A stretch of DNA of 32,390 bases from Hellea sp964576765 (GTDB lineage Bacteria; Pseudomonadota; Alphaproteobacteria; Caulobacterales; Maricaulaceae), in NCBI GenBank assembly GCA_964576765.1, contig CAZNWH010000012.1, positions 1-32,390 on the forward strand, in the 5' to 3' direction. This document shows, piece by piece, positions 8,040-16,646 of the stretch. A program made the position numbers and the translations under genes. The notes beneath the pieces are model-generated. The model was not told the origin of the DNA. It worked only from the letters and a program-made list of their open reading frames with translations, and ran no database searches. Every line of letters starts with the position of its first letter. Within the stretch, counting starts at the first letter, position 1.

Positions 8040-9760
8040 TGCAGCACTGCGCGACACATTTAAGTGACGCTAATTTGAATTTGCGACCAGCAAATGTCGT
8101 TATGGACTTAAACCGTCTTGGGACGTTATACCCGTACCCCCTTAGTTTTATGCGTAGCCTTCTACGTCGTATCATGCATGAAAAATGGTCTATCGTGTCG
8201 TCAGTATTTAATCTGAGTCCTGAAGGCTATGGCGATGTCGTTTATGAAGTAACCACACCGAACGATACTTTTAGCTATGTGATTTTTTCAAAAAATCTTG
8301 ATCCGGATAAACGTAGTGATCGAGTTATTGCTGAAGATTGGGATATGACTGTGACGTTGTGTGTAGGCAAGGTTGATGCGGCTCGTCTCAATTTTCTTCG
8401 TGAAAATGTCCCCTTACAGGAAATGGGCCGTGTTGATTCCGAGTGTATTGTACTTTCGCGGGCCAATAAAAGCCTCCGAAATTACAAATATGTTCTTGAG
8501 GCTCTCGTGAGCGGAAGGCAACCAAACCTCGATATTATGGCAAAGGTCGGTTATCTTTACAGGACGACAGCTGTTTATGGGAGCGGTAAGTTCGGTATGG
8601 CCGATTGGAATAAAGTAAAATGTAGCTATCCTGATTTTGCTTCTCCTTTCGCGGCAGAAATGTTTTCGTGTTATCTCATTAGACATTTCAGCCTACAACA
8701 AGTAGATTGGGTGGCTAAACATCGCTCGCCTGAAACAGCCGTGCCAATGGATGAAAAGATCAAACGATACATCGGTATTGGTAACGCAACAGGTCTCGGC
8801 ATGGCGCCTTATCTGATCAATCATCCGTTGCTTATTGCGAACTGGATTGAGGTACGGGAAACGGCGTTAGCGCGTATTCTTACTTATAGAAAACCTAATG
8901 CAGATAAATGCGGAGATTTCGAATGTTATGTTCTCAAAGCCATGCAGCATCTGGACGAAATCGCGACCGATAATGTAGCTCAAAATGCAATCAACACTAA
9001 TGCGAGATCAGAGATTGAGAAATGTCTGTTTTGGGTCAAAGAAAACCAAAATATTATTACTGAGTGGCCTGTTTTGACTAATTATGTCGCGAAGACCTAC
9101 AGTGTTGAAACACAGGAACTCCTCAATGCAATTCTTACTGAAATTTATCCTGAAGATATTTATGACCTCGAAGACAGTCTCAATGTGACAGAAACTTATG
9201 AGATGATTCCGCATATGAAATTATCTCAGCTTAAGCTCCAAATCGAAACTCATTATGATTGGGCTTTACAGTATGATTTTTCAAAAGACAGCGCAATTGG
9301 TACATTCTGGTATAGGTCTGAAGAAAAACAAGAACCCCGTCTCGGTCAACGCTTCGATGAACCCGGCGCAGAAAAAGAAATGATGATGTGTATAGCGCGG
9401 GACGTTAGCTATTGTTACGAGGATTTGATTATATTCATAGAAGCAAAGGGTGACAAATCTGCTGCACATTTTGCTTTTGAACACCCTGAGTATCGCTATA
9501 TCATCCGACGTATTCAAGCTATGAGTGCGACGCGTTATGGAGAGATACGGGCAAATTTACTGGATGCAGAGGTATTGCCCATCCATCTACTGCGCTGCAA
9601 ACTTTCATTTTTTGGAGTAGGTAAATTTGATCCACGTTCGAAAATGTGGGTTCGCAACACTATGTTTCAAGGTGCGCCTTTAGTATCCGATATTGAATGT
9701 GATATAGGGGATCACTGGTGTTTTCCCATTCGCCCATCTCTCGATGTCCACTCACATTAA
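8039..9760 (+). CDS. Conserved protein of unknown function, 573 residues
   Basis: I recognise no named domain. The protein is soluble by eye, with no signal peptide and no membrane segment, and mixes charged and aromatic residues. Stretches that look conserved are GYLYRTTAVYGSGKFG (171-186), IGIGNATGLGMAPYLINHP (245-263) and FQGAPLVSDI near the C-terminus. The Gly-rich ones could surround a ligand or nucleotide, but neither is a standard Walker or Rossmann motif. The start overlaps the preceding stop (TAATG at 8037-8041); Met22 is a possible alternative start and gives VMDLNRLG as the N-terminus. The end overlaps the next gene by 17 bases. Translational coupling on both sides indicates a function in the same pathway as the reductase, dehydrogenase and M19-like protein. 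I have the impression of homologues in similar neighbourhoods in other proteobacteria, which is memory rather than a search. Confidence 0.85.
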   Translation: MQHCATHLSDANLNLRPANVVMDLNRLGTLYPYPLSFMRSLLRRIMHEKWSIVSSVFNLSPEGYGDVVYEVTTPNDTFSYVIFSKNLDPDKRSDRVIAEDWDMTVTLCVGKVDAARLNFLRENVPLQEMGRVDSECIVLSRANKSLRNYKYVLEALVSGRQPNLDIMAKVGYLYRTTAVYGSGKFGMADWNKVKCSYPDFASPFAAEMFSCYLIRHFSLQQVDWVAKHRSPETAVPMDEKIKRYIGIGNATGLGMAPYLINHPLLIANWIEVRETALARILTYRKPNADKCGDFECYVLKAMQHLDEIATDNVAQNAINTNARSEIEKCLFWVKENQNIITEWPVLTNYVAKTYSVETQELLNAILTEIYPEDIYDLEDSLNVTETYEMIPHMKLSQLKLQIETHYDWALQYDFSKDSAIGTFWYRSEEKQEPRLGQRFDEPGAEKEMMMCIARDVSYCYEDLIIFIEAKGDKSAAHFAFEHPEYRYIIRRIQAMSATRYGEIRANLLDAEVLPIHLLRCKLSFFGVGKFDPRSKMWVRNTMFQGAPLVSDIECDIGDHWCFPIRPSLDVHSH

Positions 9761-10445
9761 ACTTTCCCAAAATGAGCTTTTAGCTTTACTGACGCGTACC
9801 TTTGAGGCGCTTTTTGGGCATGAACGCGATTATTATGACATGGCAAAAACTGTACTGTGGCTGGAATGTCATGGGCATCATGGAGTGGAGCAAATGATCT
9901 CCGCATTACCTGTTTTAGAGCACGATAACTTAGCAAAACCAGCACTCTCAGAATTATCATCAAACCATATTGTTATTGATGGGAGTGGTCGGAGTTTAAT
10001 TTGCTTATCTCAATCAATTTGCGATTTAGTTATGGCTGGTGCAGCAGAAAATAGGCGCTCACGTGCAGATATAATTAATGTTTCTGACAGCAAACCGCTT
10101 TTAGGTGTTTTGAATTGTGCAGCTACTCAGGGCTTTTCTGCAATTGCAATCTGTCGTGAGCAGCTCGCTATAATCACTGCAGATGTAGCGTATCCAACAG
10201 TCTATAAAAATAATGGAATAGATAGCCTTAGTTTGATTTGTGCTCAGACTGATGAAAAGTTAAGTGATTACTTTAGTCAAACTCCTGATGTTTTGGTTGA
10301 TGTGAGTACTCAAAAAGATGCTTTTGTATCAAGCCTTGAACATGGTTTGAATATAAAACGAGTGGATTATAATGCTCTCACCATGATAGCAAATAGAGTT
10401 CTCGTTGAAGCCACTGAAGCCTCGCGTCAAGGAGCGGGTGAATAG
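9744..10445 (+). CDS. DUF3726-like protein of unknown function
   Basis: A 233-residue protein starting LSQNELLALLTRTFEALFG and continuing to TVLWLECHGHHG at about residue 50. That layout (an LSxNE opening, a helical stretch, then a xxWLExHG motif) matches my recollection of DUF3726 proteins. The remainder is an alpha/beta mixture ending in a helical tail with many Ala and Arg. No signal peptide or membrane segment is present. It begins 17 bases inside the preceding unknown gene, so the two are translationally coupled and are likely partners, perhaps subunits. No function can be assigned. It is the last gene of the catabolic run; no strong terminator follows, only an AT-rich weak dyad near 10452-10476. 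Confidence 0.75.
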   Translation: MSTHIKLSQNELLALLTRTFEALFGHERDYYDMAKTVLWLECHGHHGVEQMISALPVLEHDNLAKPALSELSSNHIVIDGSGRSLICLSQSICDLVMAGAAENRRSRADIINVSDSKPLLGVLNCAATQGFSAIAICREQLAIITADVAYPTVYKNNGIDSLSLICAQTDEKLSDYFSQTPDVLVDVSTQKDAFVSSLEHGLNIKRVDYNALTMIANRVLVEATEASRQGAGE

Positions 10446-10788
10446 AATGTGGTATGATTGCTTTGAGATTATCATTTTATAAATAAAAGTCACCATGTTT
10501 GCGTCCTAACTGACCGGGTGGTGAGTGGGCAAAATATTTCCAATTTAACCTCAAATTGTCCAGAGCTGTTGCGCTCAAGGTCTTAGTCTTTCTGGATCAC
10601 AGCTTTGAAAACTATCGCTGATCAATTGAAAAAAACGGGTCTTCTGTGTCCCATAATGAGGCGCGAAACCAAAGGTATATGGGTTAAGATGAGGAATTAT
10701 GCTTAATGATCCCTTCACGCAGGATTATCTTATTTTAAATCATTCTATGGGATGAGTGTCCCATAATTAGAAAAATATCTAAGTGTGA
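10446..10788. other. 343-bp intergenic region upstream of the type I secretion operon
   Basis: No gene or structured RNA was recognised here. The region holds a repeated 12-mer, GTGTCCCATAAT, at 10646-10657 and 10756-10767, exactly 110 bp apart. The second copy forms part of a dyad. The region presumably carries the promoter and control elements of the secretion operon that starts at 10789. No convincing -35/-10 pair with standard spacing was found, although both repeats include CATAAT, one base from the -10 consensus. Confidence 0.6.
10746..10765. promoter_or_regulatory. Operator-like dyad TATGGGA-N6-TCCCATA
   Basis: Perfect 7-bp inverted arms (10746-10752 and 10759-10765) separated by six bases, ending 23 bases before the exporter start codon. 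The right arm is part of the 12-mer repeated at 10646-10657, so a dimeric regulator might bind both places. The regulator is unknown. Confidence 0.5.
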
Positions 10789-12603
10789 ATGTTGAAAACG
10801 AATAATAATATCGGAGCCGGTAAGGCCGCTAAATCTCCTGTGAAGATGACTCTTAAGTCTATGCGAAAAGCATGGATTGGGGTTGGCGTCCTGAGCTTGT
10901 TTGTCAATTTACTTATGCTGACGGGCCCGCTTTATATGCTTCAGGTTTATGATCGTGTCATAACCAGTCAGAGCATGTCTACCCTTGTCGCTTTATCCAT
11001 TTTAATGGTGGTGATGTATGGCTTTATGGGTTTTTTGGACTTTTTGCGTTCGCGTCTTTTAATTCGAATCGGGAATTTCGTTGAAAAAAAATTAGGCACG
11101 AAAACATTTCAAATGTGGCTCAAGCAGGGACTTAAAACCCCTACACAAATTGGCCGTCAGCCCTTACAAAGTCTGTCTGTCATCAAACGGTTTTTAACAG
11201 GGGCAGCGCCCACAACATTTTTTGATATTCCTTGGACGCCTATCTATATTGGCGTGATTTTCATGATTGATTGGACTTTGGGTATCTTTGCGATTTTTGG
11301 CGCGATTACAGTGCTGTTCATCGCGATTGTTGCGGAGTTCACAACGCGTAAACGGGAAGCCACTGCGCATGATTCGCGCGCGATGGGGCAACATTTTTCT
11401 CAGAAAGTGAAAAACAATTCCGAAGCTGTTGTTTCTATGGGCATGCTGGCCGAAATGACACGGCGTTGGGACGGGCTTAAATATAAAGCTGAAGATAGTG
11501 ATCTATCAGCTAGTGATATCTCAGGCGGCGCGACAGCGATGTCCAAAGCCTTTAGAATGTTTTTGCAGTCGGCTATTTTAGGTTTGGGCGCCGCGCTAGC
11601 TGTTCAGCAAATCATTACACCAGGCGCAATGATCGCCGGATCAATCATTTTGGGACGAGCTTTAGCGCCTATTCAAATGATTATCGGGCAATGGCGTAAT
11701 TATATTCAAACGAAGAATGCCTATCGCCACTTAAATAATTTTTACGACATGGTGCCGGAGGAAGATTTAAAAGTAACACTGCCTGCTCCAACGGGCCTGA
11801 TCAGCGTCAGAAACATGTCAGCCGGCCCTCCTGAGGCGAAAAAGGCCACACTTAAAGGCATTAATTTTGAACTTGTTCCTAGTGATGGACTCTGTGTTCT
11901 CGGCCATAGCGGTTCAGGAAAATCATCGTTGGCTCGTTTATTGGTCGGTGTCTGGATTCCACAAATGGGCTCTGTCAGACTTGATGGGGCGACGTTTGAT
12001 CAATGGGACCCTAATGACCTTGGCAAACATATCGGATATCTACCGCAAACGGTTGAATTATTTGACGGCAGTGTCGGGGATAATATTTCTAGGTTCCGCA
12101 AAGACATGCCAACAGAAGCGATTATTCGCGCGGCGCAAATTGCAGGTATACATGATTTTGTTCTCAGCCTTCCTGATGGTTATAATACAAAACTTGGCCT
12201 TGGCGGTGTTGTGCTCTCCGTCGGTCAAATTCAACGGGTTGCCTTGGCGCGCGCTTTATATGGCGATCCATGCTTGATTGTTTTGGACGAACCAAATTCC
12301 AATCTCGATACGCAAGGGGATAAGGCTTTAAACGCGGCTATTAGCTATATGCGTTCGCAAAATAAAACCGTCATCATTATTTCGCACAGACCTACGGCTA
12401 TGGACGCTGTCAATAAAGTCTTAGTTTTACGCGGTGGACAGCAGGAAAAATTTGGATCTAAAGAACAAGTTCTGCAGCTAGGCACTAAGACACAGGACGC
12501 ACAAGTTATGTCTAACTTAAAGCGGACTCAACAAGAGGCTTTGAAGAAGCAACAAAAGTTACGGGCCCAGCAAGCTGCTAACCCAACAAGGCAAGGGGCG
12601 TAA
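10789..12603 (+). CDS. Type I secretion ABC transporter (permease/ATPase, PrtD/RsaD type)
   Basis: The inner-membrane ATPase subunit of a type I secretion system, powering one-step export of C-terminally signalled proteins. The 604 residues start with a transmembrane domain containing the family hallmark GPLYMLQVYDRV (46-57) and further hydrophobic segments near 65-82, 150-182 and 258-290. The nucleotide-binding domain has Walker A GHSGSGKSS (372-380), a Q-loop in YLPQ (417-420), an ABC signature read as LSVGQ (476-480) instead of LSGGQ, Walker B LIVLDE (496-501) and the H-loop SH at 532-533. There is no N-terminal C39 peptidase domain, so it is PrtD-like, as expected for RTX or S-layer exporters. 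The last ~30 residues are a Gln/Lys/Ala-rich tail. The start is uncertain, with no good ribosome-binding site before 10789. The adaptor gene follows after 2 nt. Confidence 0.93.
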   Translation: MLKTNNNIGAGKAAKSPVKMTLKSMRKAWIGVGVLSLFVNLLMLTGPLYMLQVYDRVITSQSMSTLVALSILMVVMYGFMGFLDFLRSRLLIRIGNFVEKKLGTKTFQMWLKQGLKTPTQIGRQPLQSLSVIKRFLTGAAPTTFFDIPWTPIYIGVIFMIDWTLGIFAIFGAITVLFIAIVAEFTTRKREATAHDSRAMGQHFSQKVKNNSEAVVSMGMLAEMTRRWDGLKYKAEDSDLSASDISGGATAMSKAFRMFLQSAILGLGAALAVQQIITPGAMIAGSIILGRALAPIQMIIGQWRNYIQTKNAYRHLNNFYDMVPEEDLKVTLPAPTGLISVRNMSAGPPEAKKATLKGINFELVPSDGLCVLGHSGSGKSSLARLLVGVWIPQMGSVRLDGATFDQWDPNDLGKHIGYLPQTVELFDGSVGDNISRFRKDMPTEAIIRAAQIAGIHDFVLSLPDGYNTKLGLGGVVLSVGQIQRVALARALYGDPCLIVLDEPNSNLDTQGDKALNAAISYMRSQNKTVIIISHRPTAMDAVNKVLVLRGGQQEKFGSKEQVLQLGTKTQDAQVMSNLKRTQQEALKKQQKLRAQQAANPTRQGA

Positions 12604-12605
12604 TT

Positions 12606-14540
12606 ATGAGTATTGAAAATACATCCCCAGCTTTAGCCACGCAAATTCAAACACAGGCCAAATCAGGAGCAAAGAGCCTTCGTCAATTTGTTCCAATGCG
12701 CACGCCTGAACTGGGTGTTGAGAGTTTGACTGGCGCGGCTGATCAAGCTGACAAGAAAGCCAAAAAGACAAAAAAAGGGTCAAGATTTCAATTGCCTAAG
12801 CTTAAAAAGAGCCACCCTAAACCTGCAAAAAAACCAAAAACTAAAGCTAAAAAAGTGAACCTGAAATTTAAGGCTAAAAAGAGCGCCCCGCCGCCAGTTG
12901 AGTTTCGTGCTCAAACAACACCAGATCAAACAACACCTGGTCAAACTCAAGCGGTTCCTATGCCGGTTAAAGCTCATGCAGCTGGAGTTCAAACTCCTGC
13001 AGGAAAAACAATGCTTGCCGTAAAGAAAAAACTAAAGGTTGCTAAGACAAAGCCAGTCAGAACAAAACCAGTTAAGAAAGAGCCAATTGTCGCGAAGTCT
13101 CAACCAACGCCAAAACCGGTTCCTCCTAAAAATACTAAGGTACATCAACCTAAGACAGCGAAGACTAAAACCCAAAAAAAAACTGATCGGCGCAAATCAG
13201 ATCGACGCAGAAAGGGCAATCGACCACCTCCCATCGCCGGCAATGATAACATGTCTTACCAATCGCTTAATCGCTATTTGGGGTATAGTTACGTCAGTGT
13301 GTTTTTGCTTGCGGGCGTTATTGGAGGATGGGCCTATTTCGCCAAAATTCAGGGGGCAGTTATAGCAACTGGAACCGTGGCGGTTGAAGGCAAGCCTAAA
13401 GTTGTTCAACATCTGGATGGCGGCATCATTAGTCATATTTCGGTGCAAGAAGGGGATTATGTTGAAAAGGGACGCACGGTTCTGAAATTGGACTCCACTA
13501 TTCTTAACGCTAATTTGGATACGGCACAGACAAATTTTTATGAAAATAAAGCCCTTATAGATCGATTGCTGGCAGAAAAGTCGGGACAAAATAATATCGT
13601 CTGGTCATCAACTCTTTCAGCGCAGCGCCGTAATGGTCGTGTCGGAATAGCGATGTCGGGACAAGAACAATTATTCAGAGCACGCCGTAATGCGTTGACT
13701 GGAGAGCTGGATCAATTGTCACAGCGTATTGCTCAATATAGTGATGAGGATCGCGGCGTTGTGACAGAAATATCACACACGCGGTCTGAATTAAATCTGG
13801 TAGAGGGGGAGTTTTCTAAGCTCTCAGCTTTACTGTCTCAAAATCTTGTGCCGCGCTCTCGAGTTACCCAACTTGAGCGCGAGAAAACACGGTTGGTCAA
13901 TGCTATATCAAAGTTGGAAACTCGTCGGACTAACCTCGGCAATTTAATTAAAGAAGCGCGGATAAATATAGATCAAGTTCAACGGGTGCGCAATGAGCAA
14001 GTCCTGACTGAATTACGCCAGGCCCAAACCAATTCTGACAGTTTTACAGAAGCCTTAAAAACTGTTTCAAAGAAAAATAGTCACGTCACTATTCAAGCGC
14101 CTGTTTCAGGGACAATTCATGACATGACGGTGACGACAGTTGGCGGGGTTATCGCACCGGGGCAAGAAATCATGAAAATTATTCCAAAACGGGATAAGTT
14201 AATCATCAAAGCACAAATCCAACCTCAAGATATTGATCAGGTGGTTTTAGGACAAAGTACGAATGTTATCTTCTCGTCGCTTAATCAAAAAACTGCGCCG
14301 GAATTGGCGGGCGTTGTCTCTTATATCTCAGCTGATATTTTGACGGATCAAATTACAGGGTTTCCTTATTTTACCGTAGATGTTGATGTGCCGGAAGATG
14401 AAATTTTTAAGCTTCGCGGACAATCATTAATAGCCGGTATGCCCGCAGATGTATTTATCCAAACGGACGAAATTTCTGTGATGGATTATATCTTAGGCCC
14501 ACTCAAAGATACGCTGGCAAAAACCATGAGAGATGGTTAA
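12606..14540 (+). CDS. HlyD-family type I secretion adaptor with long Lys-rich cytoplasmic N-terminus
   Basis: Periplasmic adaptor (membrane fusion protein) linking the ABC exporter to the TolC-like channel. Residues ~217-644 are a normal-length adaptor: one membrane helix (~229-246), the lipoyl-half motif VVQHLDGGIISHISVQEGDYV, a long coiled coil (~300-490), the second lipoyl half VTIQAPVSGTIHDMTV and a C-terminal beta domain ending in GMPADVFIQT. The first ~215 residues are extra: low-complexity, strongly basic Lys/Pro/Thr/Gln sequence with KKAKKTKK-, KPAKKPK- and DRRKSDRRRKGNR-like runs, facing the cytoplasm. The start at 12606 has AAGGGG upstream and lies 2 nt after the exporter stop. An internal ATG at 13251 would give a conventional 429-residue protein but lacks a ribosome-binding site. 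The extension is open and in frame throughout, so it is probably translated. Confidence 0.92.
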   Translation: MSIENTSPALATQIQTQAKSGAKSLRQFVPMRTPELGVESLTGAADQADKKAKKTKKGSRFQLPKLKKSHPKPAKKPKTKAKKVNLKFKAKKSAPPPVEFRAQTTPDQTTPGQTQAVPMPVKAHAAGVQTPAGKTMLAVKKKLKVAKTKPVRTKPVKKEPIVAKSQPTPKPVPPKNTKVHQPKTAKTKTQKKTDRRKSDRRRKGNRPPPIAGNDNMSYQSLNRYLGYSYVSVFLLAGVIGGWAYFAKIQGAVIATGTVAVEGKPKVVQHLDGGIISHISVQEGDYVEKGRTVLKLDSTILNANLDTAQTNFYENKALIDRLLAEKSGQNNIVWSSTLSAQRRNGRVGIAMSGQEQLFRARRNALTGELDQLSQRIAQYSDEDRGVVTEISHTRSELNLVEGEFSKLSALLSQNLVPRSRVTQLEREKTRLVNAISKLETRRTNLGNLIKEARINIDQVQRVRNEQVLTELRQAQTNSDSFTEALKTVSKKNSHVTIQAPVSGTIHDMTVTTVGGVIAPGQEIMKIIPKRDKLIIKAQIQPQDIDQVVLGQSTNVIFSSLNQKTAPELAGVVSYISADILTDQITGFPYFTVDVDVPEDEIFKLRGQSLIAGMPADVFIQTDEISVMDYILGPLKDTLAKTMRDG

Positions 14541-14544
14541 GAGT

Positions 14545-16356
14545 ATGACACACACCTCGAAACCGCCTTTTGCTCAGGCTTTGCTTTGCACAAGTATGAC
14601 GTTGACCTTGTCGGCTTGTATGGCTCCGTTAAACTCGCATCAGGCTAGCGTCTCTTTTCCATCATCCTCGCCTTATATAGGCGCGCATTATGGGCCGGAT
14701 ATAAGCCGCTATGGGGCGGAGCAGATTTTATATGCTCAGGATAATAGGGCGCCGCAAATTCTACGCGGGGCCTCAGAAGTCCAGGATCAAGCTCCGTACG
14801 TTTATGCGCAAGAGCGTTACTACGCAGATTATCAAAACGCGCCAAGCTCAGTCCAGGCAGGGTTCGAGCATCATTTGGGAGATGGTGAGTACCAAGTTAT
14901 TAAACAAGAGGAGCAGACCTCAAAGGCGACATATGCTATGCCGCAAACCTATGTATCGCAGAGCTATGTCTCTGAAGAGTTAGTGCCAGAAGGGTATGTA
15001 GCTGGAAGCTATGCGCCAGAAGGTTATGAGGCGCAATCTCATGCGTCGGAGAGCTATGTGTCTGGGCGAGGATATGCTGCACCACAAAATCATGAAGCTC
15101 ACATCAGCTCAGGACGGGTTGAAACGGCGCCTATGGCGCAAACGATTAATGCTAGCGAGCAATCCTTACGGCAGTCTTTGGGAGCGGCTGTTCAACATTC
15201 ACCGCTATTAGCGATTGAAGATTTAAAAATTCAAGAAGCGGAAGAAGTGCTCACGCAAGCCAAAGCCCAAGGGCGGTTCAAACTTAATCTGGAAGGCGTT
15301 GCCGGTCCGTCTGCGTCAGAGACTGTTTTCTCAGTCGTTGACCGGACAGACTCAAGTCTACGGATTCGCCGCGGAGCTAATCTTGATCTCTCACTGCCAC
15401 TATATCAGGGTGGCCGTATTAAGGCTCAAAAAAAAGTGGCGGAAGTTGGGATTCAAGAAGCGGAAGCTAATTTTGACGTTGTTGAAACATCGGTTGCTCA
15501 GGAAGCAGCGCTGGCCCATTTTAATGTTATCAGGGATCGCAGGCTCATCAAAATTTATGAGCGCAACGTCGCGCTCTTAACCTCACAGAAAACAACGGTT
15601 GCAGCGTTGCTCGCCGCTGGTGAAAACACACTCACAGATCAAGCGCTTATTGATGCTAGATTAGCCTCTATAAAAGTCTCGTTAGAACAGGCTTATGCGA
15701 GTTTGGCGGCCAGTGAAAGCACCTATAAAAAACTTGTGGGTCGCTCTGCGCCTGATTTGATCCCAGCGCAGACGATTTCTCTACCGGAAAGTCTGGCCGA
15801 AATTAAAGAGGCTGCCCAGAAAAACAATCCACAAATCAGAGCCGTCCAAACACGGGCCGAAGCGGCATTTCATAATGTAGAAGTGGCGAAGTCTTTTGGT
15901 CGTCCCAGATTAGCGTTACAAGGCGTATTAAGAGCCGCTGAAGGACAGTCCGATACGATTAGACGAAACTCTGCTGCTGAATTATTGTTGAACTTAAGTG
16001 TACCGCTTTTATCCGGTGGGGAAAATAAATCCCGCGTGCGTCAAGCGGCGTTGGCACAATCTCGCGCTGAGCTTGAAAATCGATCTTTTCAGGATAATTT
16101 GAACGAACGAATTGAACAGCTCTGGGCAAATGTACAATCAGCGCGTCGTAGCCAAGCACCAAATCGGGCACAAATAGCAGCAGCCCAAAAAGCTTATGAA
16201 GCGATCTCTCAACAAAGAGATGCCGGGGTTGCGACATCGTTGGATGTGCAATCCGTCGAGCAAACATTACTTGATGCCCAGCTTAATCTCGTCCAAGCGC
16301 AAAACACAGAAGATGTCTCACGTTTCCAACTCCTAAGTCTCATGGGTGCGCTTTAA
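14545..16356 (+). CDS. TolC-family outer membrane channel with lipobox and Tyr-rich N-terminal extension
   Basis: Outer-membrane component completing the type I secretion trio. The C-terminal ~390 residues are a TolC/OEP domain: two helical-hairpin repeats rich in Ala/Gln/Glu, with LDLSLPLYQGGRI in the first half, LLLNLSVPLLSGGENKSRV in the second and a terminal SRFQLLSLMGAL. The N-terminus has a signal peptide ending LTLSAC, a lipobox, so the protein is probably lipidated. About 175 residues between lipobox and channel domain are unlike the family: acidic, Tyr/Ser/Glu/Pro-rich, with degenerate repeats such as SYVSEELVPEGYVAGSY and APEGYEAQSHASESYV. The start at 14545 is preferred because GAGATGG lies 8 nt upstream; an in-frame ATG at 14533 overlaps the adaptor's last codons and is the alternative. 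Confidence 0.9.
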   Translation: MTHTSKPPFAQALLCTSMTLTLSACMAPLNSHQASVSFPSSSPYIGAHYGPDISRYGAEQILYAQDNRAPQILRGASEVQDQAPYVYAQERYYADYQNAPSSVQAGFEHHLGDGEYQVIKQEEQTSKATYAMPQTYVSQSYVSEELVPEGYVAGSYAPEGYEAQSHASESYVSGRGYAAPQNHEAHISSGRVETAPMAQTINASEQSLRQSLGAAVQHSPLLAIEDLKIQEAEEVLTQAKAQGRFKLNLEGVAGPSASETVFSVVDRTDSSLRIRRGANLDLSLPLYQGGRIKAQKKVAEVGIQEAEANFDVVETSVAQEAALAHFNVIRDRRLIKIYERNVALLTSQKTTVAALLAAGENTLTDQALIDARLASIKVSLEQAYASLAASESTYKKLVGRSAPDLIPAQTISLPESLAEIKEAAQKNNPQIRAVQTRAEAAFHNVEVAKSFGRPRLALQGVLRAAEGQSDTIRRNSAAELLLNLSVPLLSGGENKSRVRQAALAQSRAELENRSFQDNLNERIEQLWANVQSARRSQAPNRAQIAAAQKAYEAISQQRDAGVATSLDVQSVEQTLLDAQLNLVQAQNTEDVSRFQLLSLMGAL

Positions 16357-16589
16357 GCTGTTTCCTCTAAGAGTATGTTTTTTGAGCTATTCGCCTGATA
16401 GGCACGATATAACGCTCACTAATTAACCCTCGTGTAAGTGTGATTATATCATTTTTGTTTTGAGAACAGGCATGTCCGGGGAAGACTTTAGTTTATAGTG
16501 TCACGCTCCACATCCGTCATACGAGCTTCTTGAAATGCCGAAGATGTTGGTCCTTTTAAGACCATGAGTGAAGGTGTGAGGTCGATACA

Positions 16590-16619
16590 TTAAAACCCAT
16601 GTCCCTTTTAGGACATGGG
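16590..16619 (-). terminator. Rho-independent terminator of the SH3-domain gene
   Basis: A perfect 9-bp stem CCCATGTCC/GGACATGGG (16596-16604 with 16611-16619) and 6-nt loop. Read on the minus strand it is followed by TTTTA, and it sits 27 bases past the stop codon of the minus-strand gene. On the plus strand no T-run follows, so it is not a good terminator for the secretion operon. The rest of 16357-16590 holds nothing I can name. Confidence 0.8.
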
Positions 16620-16646
16620 GGTATTATGAGTTTAAGAAAGAGTGAA

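Noticed and set aside
12900..13140. Pro/Lys/Thr repeats in the adaptor gene as a possible frameshift or misassembly
   Set aside because: The frame is continuous and well-initiated at 12606 with AAGGGG upstream, and joins the adaptor domain in frame.
16360..16560. Possible tRNA or small RNA downstream of the secretion operon
   Set aside because: No cloverleaf, no tRNA 3' consensus and no terminator-bounded structure could be found; only short chance hairpins such as GCCTGATAGGC.
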